The position numbers and the translations under genes are program-made. The notes beneath the pieces are model-generated. The model saw only the letters and a list, made by a program, of their open reading frames with translations, ran no database searches and had not been told where the DNA came from. A stretch of 46,722 bases of DNA from Phycisphaerales bacterium (GTDB taxonomy: Bacteria > Planctomycetota > Phycisphaerae > Phycisphaerales > UBA1924), in contig JAGQON010000026.1 in NCBI GenBank assembly GCA_020427395.1, positions 1-46,722 on the forward strand, in the 5' to 3' direction. Positions 31,911 through 38,052 of this stretch are shown here, one piece after another (positions within the stretch are counted from its first letter, which is position 1; each line of letters opens with the position of its first letter).

Positions 31911-32297
31911 ATGGAACGAAGCGAAATCTTTGAGAAGATCCAGGAAATCCTTGTCGACGCCCTCGCGGTTGATGACGACGAGGTCACGCCCGAGGCCAAG
32001 CTGATTGGCGATCTGGGTGCCGAGTCGATCGACATCCTGGACATCTCCTTCAAACTCGAGCAGGAGTTTGGGTTCAAGATCGCCCAAGGCGAGCTGTTCC
32101 CCGAGGGTGTGACGCAGGACCCGGAGTTCGTGCAGGACGGGAAGGTGACGGAGAAGGGGCTGGCAACGCTCAAGGAGCGCGTGCCGCACTTCAACTTTGA
32201 GCAGCTCGAGCGTGACCCGAGCGTGAGCAATGTCTCCAAGATCTTTACCGTTGATGCGCTGGTGACCTTCTGCGAGCAGAAGCTGCAGACCGCCTGA
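31911..32297 (+). CDS. Acyl carrier protein with extended insert
   Basis: 128 residues against about 80 for ordinary ACP. The phosphopantetheine Ser is Ser39 in DLGAESIDILD. Helices I and II fit standard ACP, but about 45 extra residues (roughly 58-102, LFPEGVTQDPEFVQDGK and onward) separate helix II from the last helix (KIFTVDALVTFCEQ). The gene is followed by a hotdog dehydratase-like gene 33 bases on, so the two probably act in one acyl-chain process, either ordinary fatty acid synthesis or a specialised lipid. The standard fatty-acid genes are not in the window. Confidence 0.88.
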   Translation: MERSEIFEKIQEILVDALAVDDDEVTPEAKLIGDLGAESIDILDISFKLEQEFGFKIAQGELFPEGVTQDPEFVQDGKVTEKGLATLKERVPHFNFEQLERDPSVSNVSKIFTVDALVTFCEQKLQTA

Positions 32298-32330
32298 GCC
32301 CGAGGACAACCTTGATTTGAGGGGAACCCC

Positions 32331-32852
32331 ATGCGTTGGATGTGGATCGATCGCATCGTGGAGTTGGTGCCGCGCGAACGCATGGTGGCGATCAAGCATG
32401 TCTCTATGGCTGAGGAGCATCTGCATGATCACTTCCCGAGCACCGCGAATCGCAGGGCGATGCCGCTGATGCCCATGTCGCTGATTGTCGAGGGCATGGC
32501 CCAGACGGCCGGTGTGCTGGTCGGGCATGCCGAAGGGTTTAAAGAGAAGGTCGTTCTGGCCAAGGTGTCCAGGGCGGAGGTCTCGCGCGAGGCGACGCCG
32601 GGGTGCACGCTGCGGTACACGGCCACGATCGAGCAGTTCACCCCCGCCGGGGCGTCGACCAAGGGGGTCGTGGAACTGATCGAGCCGGGCGTTGATGGGG
32701 GCGGCGAGCCCGAAGTTATCGGGCATATCGACCTGATCTTCTCCCATCTGGACAACAACATGGGCGGGGTGCAGTATCCGGAAGAGAACTTCGTCTTCAG
32801 CGAGTCGTTCAAAACGCTGATGCAGACGAGCGGGATCGACGCGGATTTCTGA
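32331..32852 (+). CDS. Hotdog-fold FabZ-like 3-hydroxyacyl-ACP dehydratase
   Basis: 173 residues. FabZ removes water from 3-hydroxyacyl-ACP. The catalytic His is in LHDHFP and the Glu in IVEGMAQTAG, but the loop between them reads PSTANRRAMPLMPMS rather than the usual PGxPVMPGV. VLAKVSRAEVSREATPG corresponds to the central beta strands. It starts MRWMWIDRIVELVP, as in FabZ. GAGGGG lies about 10 bases before the ATG (32318-32323). It follows the extended acyl carrier protein gene, which supports an acyl-ACP substrate; specificity may differ from FabZ. Confidence 0.8.
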   Translation: MRWMWIDRIVELVPRERMVAIKHVSMAEEHLHDHFPSTANRRAMPLMPMSLIVEGMAQTAGVLVGHAEGFKEKVVLAKVSRAEVSREATPGCTLRYTATIEQFTPAGASTKGVVELIEPGVDGGGEPEVIGHIDLIFSHLDNNMGGVQYPEENFVFSESFKTLMQTSGIDADF

Positions 32853-32874
32853 ACAAGGAACCCCGGTTTCGCCG

Positions 32875-32880
32875 TATACT
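32875..32880 (+). promoter_or_regulatory. Candidate -10 hexamer for the lipoprotein gene at 32920
   Basis: TATACT lies 40 bases before the ATG, giving a leader of about 33 bases with GGAG (32907-32910). No good -35 box. Confidence 0.35.
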
Positions 32881-32919
32881 GCAGTGAGACACCCCCCGAA
32901 CCGTGGTGGAGATTAGAAC

Positions 32920-33492
32920 ATGCCGAAGATGATGAAGCCCCTGATTGCCTGCTCGCTGACCGCCGCGATTCTGTCGCTGAGCGTGGGTTGCGGCACCGTT
33001 CAGGAGATCGATCGCACCAAGCGCCGCCCACACACCGCGATGCGCGGCCCCGCGTTCAAGCGTCTGGTGATTACCTTCAACGAGGCGAATAACCTGGCCT
33101 TCCGTGCGGACCGCTATGCCAAGGCCCTGCGTGACGCCGGCTCGGTTGATCCGGATACGATGCTCGAGGCCCAGGAGTTGGCGGATGAGCTGGCCAAGTT
33201 TGCGGATGACATCGAGTGGTCGCTGGCGAATCAGCAGCGGATGACCTGGCACCGCACCGAGATGAACCGCTACTGGGACCGCTTCCTTGAGCTCTACCCC
33301 GAGGATGAGCAGTTCGCGGAGGGCTACACCGATGGTGATGTCCGCAAGACCTCGCCCAAGCTCGCGCTGAAGAATCAGGAAGAGTACCGTGATCTGCACG
33401 AGTACGAGCACCACGACGCGGAGTGGAGCACCTTCTTCTACCCGATCGGTCGCAAGGTGTACGACCGGCAGATTGAGAAGCAGGACCAGTAA
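32920..33492 (+). CDS. Lipoprotein of unknown function
   Basis: 190 residues. Signal peptide with a lipobox (LSLSVGC; Cys at about residue 24), so it is lipid-anchored. The mature part is helical and charged (FNEANNLAFRADRYAKALRDAG, EAQELADELAKFADDIEWSL) and ends with aromatic-rich blocks (HHDAEWSTFFYPIGRKVYDRQ). I do not recognise the family. GGAG lies 9 bases before the ATG, and a strong terminator follows the stop. Confidence 0.72.
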   Translation: MPKMMKPLIACSLTAAILSLSVGCGTVQEIDRTKRRPHTAMRGPAFKRLVITFNEANNLAFRADRYAKALRDAGSVDPDTMLEAQELADELAKFADDIEWSLANQQRMTWHRTEMNRYWDRFLELYPEDEQFAEGYTDGDVRKTSPKLALKNQEEYRDLHEYEHHDAEWSTFFYPIGRKVYDRQIEKQDQ

Positions 33493-33505
33493 GTCGCATC
33501 ACATG

Positions 33506-33529
33506 GGGCTCTCGAGTAGAGCCCTTTTT
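33506..33529 (+). terminator. Rho-independent terminator after the lipoprotein gene
   Basis: A 7-bp perfect stem, GGGCTCT (33506-33512) with AGAGCCC (33518-33524), has a 5-base loop and is followed by TTTTT. It abuts the stop codon of the convergent gene. Confidence 0.85.
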
Positions 33530-34059
33530 CATGCGCTCTGTCGATGGCTTGGCGGTGGGTCGTGCGCGGTTGGTTGGCCGCATGCGGAGACGATCGCGGT
33601 TGTGGGTGTGGAGTCGTCGGGTGGGAACTCGTGCTGTGGAACCGGTGTTTGCGTGTGTGGTGTGTGTTGGTGCGATTCTGGGTTTGTCGCCGCGGAGTTT
33701 GTCGTGGATTCTGGGTGCGGGTCTGGTGCTGCTTGGGGCTCTGTAGGTGTTGATTCGGTGCTCGCGGTGCTGCGGAGGTAGTGTGCTGCGGCCTTGCGGA
33801 TTGTTTCGGCATGAGTTGGGGTGGTTGGTTGCTGGAGCATGATGGCTTCGAGCGTGTTGATGGCGCGTCTGCGGAAGACTGGTATCCGCAGGCGGTCGAT
33901 GGTGTCGAGTTCGGAGATGATGGCGGTGAACTCGTCGGATTCGAGGAGTTGGCGGAGCTGCGTGAGGTTGAGCTCGTGCTTGGCGCAGATATCGAGTGTG
34001 GGTAGGGGTTCGACGATGAGGTCGTGGACGAGTTCGGCGGTGAGTTGTGCGTGTGTCAT
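33529..34059 (-). CDS. Unknown protein with HTH-like N-terminus and Pro/Thr-rich tail
   Basis: 176 residues. The N-terminal 95 residues are helical and could hold a helix-turn-helix (LDICAKHELNLTQLRQLLES), followed by LRIPVFRRRAINTLEAIML. The C-terminal 80 residues are low-complexity, rich in Pro, Thr, Ser and His (TESTPTEPQAAPDPHPESTT), and probably disordered. Family not recognised; the layout recalls small terminase-like or regulatory DNA-binding proteins. A TACATT ends 6 bases before its ATG. It sits beside the RAYT/REP patch, but no link can be shown. Confidence 0.6.
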   Translation of the reverse strand: MTHAQLTAELVHDLIVEPLPTLDICAKHELNLTQLRQLLESDEFTAIISELDTIDRLRIPVFRRRAINTLEAIMLQQPTTPTHAETIRKAAAHYLRSTASTESTPTEPQAAPDPHPESTTNSAATNPESHQHTPHTQTPVPQHEFPPDDSTPTTAIVSACGQPTAHDPPPSHRQSA

Positions 34060-34065
34060 GCCCCG

Positions 34066-34071
34066 AATGTA
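34066..34071 (-). promoter_or_regulatory. -10 hexamer for leaderless start at 34059
   Basis: TACATT on the minus strand ends 6 bases before the ATG; no ribosome binding site. Confidence 0.45.
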
Positions 34072-34168
34072 CGCGGGGGTTTGTGCGGCTCAAGCAGGAA
34101 ATGTGGTAGTGACAGAATTCTGCGCACAAACGGTGTCGATGCGCGTGAGATTTTGGGGTTAGTGCTGT

Positions 34169-34208
34169 GCCGCACTGCGCCGGGGACGGCGAGTACGGGC
34201 ACCCGGAG
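34169..34208 (+). repeat. REP-like palindrome, copy 1
   Basis: The hairpin has outer arms CCGCACT/AGTACGG with one C-A mismatch, a bulged G, inner arms CGCCG/CGGCG, loop GGGA and tail GCACCC. It is identical to copy 3 over 40 bases and lies beyond copy 2 on the 3' side of the RAYT gene. Confidence 0.85.
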
Positions 34209-34224
34209 AGGGAGATTGAGATTT

Positions 34225-34260
34225 GGGTGCCCCGACTCGCCGTCTGCGGCGCAGTCGGGC
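34225..34260 (-). repeat. REP-like palindrome, copy 2
   Basis: On the minus strand: outer arms CCCGACT/AGTCGGG (perfect), bulged G, inner arms CGCCG/CGGCG, loop CAGA, tail GCACCC. It faces copy 1 and lies 4 bases after the stop of the RAYT gene, in the same orientation as the gene. Confidence 0.85.
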
Positions 34261-34264
34261 GAAA

Positions 34265-34822
34265 TCACTCGTTGCGTGACTTTGGTTTGGTGGGCTGGTC
34301 GATCTGGATCGTGTGTTCTCTGCATCCCGCGTACCAGCTTGCTGATGACCATGGCCAGTCGGTTTGGGTCCGCACGAGTCCCCGTTTGACCGGGTTTTGA
34401 TGGATGTAGTGGAGTTTCTCTTCCAACTCATGGTGGGAAACGATGTTGCGGTCGTATCCCCCGCCGTGCTGCCAAAAACGAAACTTGCCCTGCGTCGTGC
34501 GGAGTTTTTTCAGGATCGGGGCATTGAGCTCATTCCATCTGCTGATCACTTTCTTCGCAAACTCTCGCTTGAGATGCCAGACGATTTTTGAGACTGGAGC
34601 TCTCTCGATATCCGGCCAGATGAGCAGGTGCACATGTTCGGGCATGATGACCCAGGAGATAAGATGGAAGTTGGTGTTGATGCGCGTGGTGTGAAGGTGA
34701 TCGACAAACGCGTCTTTGATGCGGTCGTTGTTGAAGAGCGGGATTTGTTGGTAGCAGGAGAATGTGAGGAAGCGGATGTGGTTGGGCGCTTCGAATCGTT
34801 TCATCTTCGGCGTGCGTGACAT
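34265..34822 (-). CDS. REP-associated tyrosine transposase (RAYT, Y1/HUH)
   Basis: 185 residues. A single-strand-specific Y1 transposase-like protein of the IS200/TnpA_REP group. The HUH motif is HVH in MPEHVHLLIW, and the catalytic Tyr is probably in LHYIHQNPVKRGLV (RAYT-type YIHxNPVKxGL). HLKREFAKKVISRWNE and FWQHGGGYDRN also match. RAYTs bind and cut REP hairpins and are thought to spread them; they are usually single-copy domesticated genes without terminal repeats. Here REP-like palindromes lie 30 bases upstream and 4 bases downstream. GC near 50% is well below the neighbours. TACACT ends 6 bases before the ATG. Confidence 0.9.
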   Translation of the reverse strand: MSRTPKMKRFEAPNHIRFLTFSCYQQIPLFNNDRIKDAFVDHLHTTRINTNFHLISWVIMPEHVHLLIWPDIERAPVSKIVWHLKREFAKKVISRWNELNAPILKKLRTTQGKFRFWQHGGGYDRNIVSHHELEEKLHYIHQNPVKRGLVRTQTDWPWSSASWYAGCREHTIQIDQPTKPKSRNE

Positions 34823-34828
34823 GGCTGG

Positions 34829-34834
34829 AGTGTA
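34829..34834 (-). promoter_or_regulatory. -10 hexamer for leaderless RAYT gene
   Basis: TACACT on the minus strand ends 6 bases before the ATG at 34822. It lies between the gene and REP copy 3, whose edge is 19 bases upstream. Confidence 0.45.
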
Positions 34835-34852
34835 TCAGATGGATGATGTTTG

Positions 34853-34892
34853 GCCGCACTGCGCCGGGGACGGCGAGTACGGGCACCCGGAG
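34853..34892 (+). repeat. REP-like palindrome, copy 3
   Basis: Identical to copy 1 over 40 bases: arms CCGCACT/AGTACGG, bulged G, CGCCG/CGGCG, loop GGGA, tail GCACCC. It is upstream of the RAYT gene. Confidence 0.85.
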
Positions 34893-34937
34893 GGAATAGT
34901 TCAATCAAGTTGTGTTTGTCGGTGGGTTTGGGTATTC

Positions 34938-34975
34938 GCCGCAATGCGCCGAAGACGGCGATTACGGGCACCCAG
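34938..34975 (+). repeat. REP-like palindrome, copy 4 (diverged)
   Basis: Arms CCGCAAT/ATTACGG show a paired change from the ACT/AGT of the other copies. The bulged G, CGCCG/CGGCG arms, loop AAGA and tail GCACCC are kept. It lies just after the stop codon of aroDE. Confidence 0.8.
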
Positions 34976-34993
34976 AATGGGGCGGGACGGAGC

Positions 34994-36712
34994 TTATGTG
35001 CTGAGCTTGTCGCGGACGAGTGTGTCGAAGAGATCTTCGGGGGCGGCGTGCCCGGTCCAGATCTCGAACTGGGCGGCGGCTTGTTTGACGAACATCTGGA
35101 CGCCGTCGATGGTGCGGTAGCCGCGTTCTTTGGCGGCTTTGAGCATCGGGGTTTCGATGGGGTTGTAGACGGTGTCGAAGAAGACGGTGTCGGGCGAGAG
35201 GTTGGGCATGTCGGGGATGGGGATCGAGAGTCCGTCGGGGTCGGGGCCGCCGGTCATGCCGACGGGGGTGCAGTTGATGTAGAGATCTGCGCGAACATCG
35301 CTGAGTCGGTCGTGTGGGATGGCTGAGAGTTCAAAGTCTCTGTGAGTTGTTCGTTTCTCTTGTTGTGCACTCGAACGCTTCGATGGCAAAGCGAGGTCAA
35401 CGACTACCTGCTCGGCTGCCGCGTCTCGGCGAGAGACAATCGATACCTTCAGTCCGAGTGATTTACAGGCTCGGATCGCCGATTTCGCTACCCCACCAGC
35501 GCCGATGACGCAGACACGTGGTGCCGTCAGACCGGACGAAGTGATGAGATCTTCAACGGCCAGCACATCAGTGCTTGTGATATTGAGGTATTCAATCTCT
35601 TGGTTGATCCAGCGAACGGTGATCGTGTTGTACGCTCGGCCTTCGCCCTGCAGTCCAACGATTATCGCGGTGTAGTTGTTTGCCAATGGCCAAGAGTCAT
35701 CCGCGCCTTGCGTAGCGAATGCCCATAGGTTTTCTTTGTGGGGGATGGTCACGCTCGCGCCTGTGAATGTCAGTGCTGGCGAGGTGAGAAATAATCCGAG
35801 GGTCGCTACCAAGCTTGTCTCGGAGGCGGCTTTGTCCTCAGAAGCGGCTACTGGCATCGGAACATACACCCCGTCCCATCCGATGTGCTCGAAGCCGGCG
35901 TTGTGGACCAGCGGAGACATCGACTGCTTCACCGGCCAGCCGATGATGCCGTAGACCTTGGTGGTGGGTTTGATGGAGCGGAAGCGGTAGAGGCCCAGCA
36001 GGTCTTCGATGGTGATCTGGCCGGGGGCGGTGGTGGATTCGTCTCGCAGAGAGGCGAAGGTGAGGAAGCCGCCGAACTTGGGGGCGAGGATGCGGCTCAT
36101 GATGCCGAAGTCGCCCATGCCCAGGGCGATGGTGGGCTTGGTTTGGTTTTGGAGGATCTCGAAGAGCTCGAGGTTGTCGCGGATGGAGCGGGCGCGGTAG
36201 GCGATCTTGATGACGCTGCACGCGGCTTCGTCCTGCATCTGCAGGATCTTGCGGGTGAGGTCGCTGGGTCTTCCCTCGAAGTCGTGGGTGGAGAGGATCA
36301 GGCGGGTGGAGACGGCGCGTTGTTGTTTGGGGTGGTTGACGCCGAGATTGATCTTCTGACGGATGTTGGCCGAGCGGGTGTAGGTGGCGAGCTCGACATC
36401 GATGTAGGCGGGCGGGTGGTCGGATGTGCCGAGGGCTTCGTAGAGCGAGACGCGCTCGTCGTCGTCGCCGTGGTATTCGCCGCCCTCCCAGTGGGGTCGG
36501 CAGGTGATGATGCAGGGGAGCGGGGAGGCCTTGACGAGGTCGAGGACGCGGTTGATGCGGTCCTGGAGGAGGTCGGTGGATTCTTCCTTGTCCTCAAAGA
36601 ACACATCGACGCGGTATTCAACGAGGTCGGCGCCGTGTTCGGCGGCGAGGGTGGCGTCGCGGATGGCGGACGCGTGCTCTTCGACCATGATGGGGACGCA
36701 GATCTGGGTCAT
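34994..36712 (-). CDS. aroDE: Fused 3-dehydroquinate dehydratase (type I) / shikimate dehydrogenase
   Basis: 572 residues. Two consecutive steps of the shikimate pathway are in one protein, as in plants. Residues 1-240 are a type I dehydroquinase: EYRVDVF near the start, catalytic His in STHDFEGRP and Schiff-base Lys in SVIKIAYRA. Residues 250-572 are shikimate dehydrogenase: GWPVKQSMSPLVHNAGF, catalytic Lys in VTIPHKE, NADP loop VIGAGGVAKSAI and the late CTPVGM. The usual NTDGxG motif is altered: AYNT is followed by ITVRWIN, and an Asp appears only about 18 residues later (STDVLAVEDL). Bases 35341-35820 are about 55% GC against 65-70% around. The gene overlaps the hotdog gene upstream (ATGA). 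Confidence 0.9.
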   Translation of the reverse strand: MTQICVPIMVEEHASAIRDATLAAEHGADLVEYRVDVFFEDKEESTDLLQDRINRVLDLVKASPLPCIITCRPHWEGGEYHGDDDERVSLYEALGTSDHPPAYIDVELATYTRSANIRQKINLGVNHPKQQRAVSTRLILSTHDFEGRPSDLTRKILQMQDEAACSVIKIAYRARSIRDNLELFEILQNQTKPTIALGMGDFGIMSRILAPKFGGFLTFASLRDESTTAPGQITIEDLLGLYRFRSIKPTTKVYGIIGWPVKQSMSPLVHNAGFEHIGWDGVYVPMPVAASEDKAASETSLVATLGLFLTSPALTFTGASVTIPHKENLWAFATQGADDSWPLANNYTAIIVGLQGEGRAYNTITVRWINQEIEYLNITSTDVLAVEDLITSSGLTAPRVCVIGAGGVAKSAIRACKSLGLKVSIVSRRDAAAEQVVVDLALPSKRSSAQQEKRTTHRDFELSAIPHDRLSDVRADLYINCTPVGMTGGPDPDGLSIPIPDMPNLSPDTVFFDTVYNPIETPMLKAAKERGYRTIDGVQMFVKQAAAQFEIWTGHAAPEDLFDTLVRDKLST

Positions 36713-37140
36713 GCGCCGCTCGCGACATGGGACTTAACGATGGCGGGGCGGAGCGTAATGCGACCGGAGCAGGCGACGGGGAGGTTATCTAGATCGGCAT
36801 CGGGCTCGATGAGGCGGACATCGCCCTTGAAGTCGATCGAGCCGTCGTCGTTGTCCTTGTGGCGGGTCATGGTGACGCGGATGGTGGCACCGGGGCGGAC
36901 GAAGGAGCCGTATTTGAGGGCCTTGGCCTGGGTGAGGACCCAGGGGGTGTCGGCGCGATCATCGGGGTCGAGGAGCTGGCGGGCGGCCTGGGTCATGGAC
37001 TCGAGCATCATCACGCCGGGCAGGACGGGGAAGCCGGGGAAATGGTCCTGGAGGTACTCCTCGGCGCTGCTCACATGCTTGAGCGTGACGATGTGCGATT
37101 CGGAGCGTTCGATGACTCGGTCGACGAGGTTGAAGTGCAT
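36709..37140 (-). CDS. Hotdog-fold FabZ/FabA-like dehydratase
   Basis: 143 residues. Catalytic His in LQDHFPGFPVLPGV and Glu in MMLESMTQAA match FabZ, with the canonical PGxPVLPG loop intact. It is a close structural relative of the protein at 32331-32852 and could be the main FabZ or a paralogue. It overlaps the start of aroDE by 4 bases, so the two are translationally coupled, an unusual pairing of lipid and aromatic biosynthesis. TATGCT ends 6 bases before the ATG. Confidence 0.82.
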   Translation of the reverse strand: MHFNLVDRVIERSESHIVTLKHVSSAEEYLQDHFPGFPVLPGVMMLESMTQAARQLLDPDDRADTPWVLTQAKALKYGSFVRPGATIRVTMTRHKDNDDGSIDFKGDVRLIEPDADLDNLPVACSGRITLRPAIVKSHVASGA

Positions 37141-37146
37141 GGATTG

Positions 37147-37152
37147 AGCATA
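37147..37152 (-). promoter_or_regulatory. -10 hexamer for leaderless hotdog/aroDE operon
   Basis: TATGCT on the minus strand ends 6 bases before the ATG at 37140, with no ribosome binding site. It faces the recO promoter, 22 bases away. Confidence 0.55.
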
Positions 37153-37174
37153 GGTCGGGTGGTTGGATTCGACC

Positions 37175-37180
37175 TACCCT
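37175..37180 (+). promoter_or_regulatory. -10 hexamer for leaderless recO
   Basis: TACCCT ends 5 bases before the GTG at 37186 and supports that codon as the start. Confidence 0.5.
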
Positions 37181-37185
37181 CACCC

Positions 37186-37962
37186 GTGGCGACGATCGCG
37201 TGTGAGGCAGTGTGTGTTCGGCATTGGGATTGGTCGGAGACCTCTCAGACGGTGTCGCTGCTGACACGCGAGCACGGGCTGCTGCGGTGCCTTGCGAAGG
37301 GCTCCAAGCGGGAGAAGGGGCCGTTCTCCGGCGGGCTTGAGGTGGCGACGGTGGGGCACATGGTCGGGATCGTCCGCCCCAACTCGGAGCTGGTGCTGCT
37401 AACGAGCTGGGACCTGTTGGACCCGGCGTATCTGCTGCGGTCGAGTCTGGAGCGGTACCACGCGGCGATGTACGCGATCGATCTGGTCCCACGCATGATC
37501 AATGACCATGATCCGCATCCGGAGCTTTATGATTCACTCCGCATGACGCTTGAGTTGCTGGGGAATGAGGCCTCGTGCGATCAGCTGCAGGTTGCCAAGC
37601 TGCTGGTGTATTTCCAGTGGGTCCTGCTCAGTGGGGTTGGATCTCGCCCGGAGGTCCGGAGTGATGTGCGAAGCGGCGAGGTCATCGAGCAACCCGGTGA
37701 TGTGTATGGCTTCGACGCCCGGCAGGGTGGTGTGACGCACGATCCGGGGTCGAGCGAGCAGGCGGACCTCTGGCGGGTTCGCGGATCCACCATTGATCTG
37801 CTCCGACGGCTGGACGACCGCCTTGATCTGGAATCCCTTGATCAAGCGAGCGAGGCGGAGCTTGGGCGGGCTGGGGCGCTGCTCTCAGCCTATATCCGGA
37901 CCTTGGTGGGGCACGAGATCCGCTCGGCGTATGCGATCTATCCCCAGATCAAGCGTGGTTAA
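37186..37962 (+). CDS. recO: DNA repair protein RecO
   Basis: About 258 residues. RecO helps RecR and RecF load RecA at single-strand gaps. The N-terminal OB fold shows VRHWDWSETSQTVSLLTREHGLLRCLAKGSKREKG (in pieces: ETSQTVSLLTREHGLL, AKGSKREKGPF), the RecO signature. The C-terminal helical domain follows (YHAAMYAIDLVPRMI, LLVYFQWVLLSGVG). No zinc-binding Cys cluster is seen, so this is a zinc-free form. The GTG at 37186 is set by the -10 just before it; a longer frame upstream would run through the divergent hotdog gene. Confidence 0.85.
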   Translation: MATIACEAVCVRHWDWSETSQTVSLLTREHGLLRCLAKGSKREKGPFSGGLEVATVGHMVGIVRPNSELVLLTSWDLLDPAYLLRSSLERYHAAMYAIDLVPRMINDHDPHPELYDSLRMTLELLGNEASCDQLQVAKLLVYFQWVLLSGVGSRPEVRSDVRSGEVIEQPGDVYGFDARQGGVTHDPGSSEQADLWRVRGSTIDLLRRLDDRLDLESLDQASEAELGRAGALLSAYIRTLVGHEIRSAYAIYPQIKRG

Positions 37963-38052
37963 GGCTCCAAGTCCTGAGTCGGCGTCAACTTCCAGTCGAT
38001 CCGGGTCGATATAGGAGACACGCAGATCTGAGACGGATCTCAGGTCCTACTC

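Noticed and set aside
34169..34975. CRISPR array
   Set aside because: The repeats are in both orientations, unevenly spaced, form internal hairpins and flank a transposase gene; no cas genes are present.
35885..37147. Open frame of about 420 codons on the plus strand
   Set aside because: Antisense to aroDE and the hotdog gene, both of which have clear catalytic motifs.
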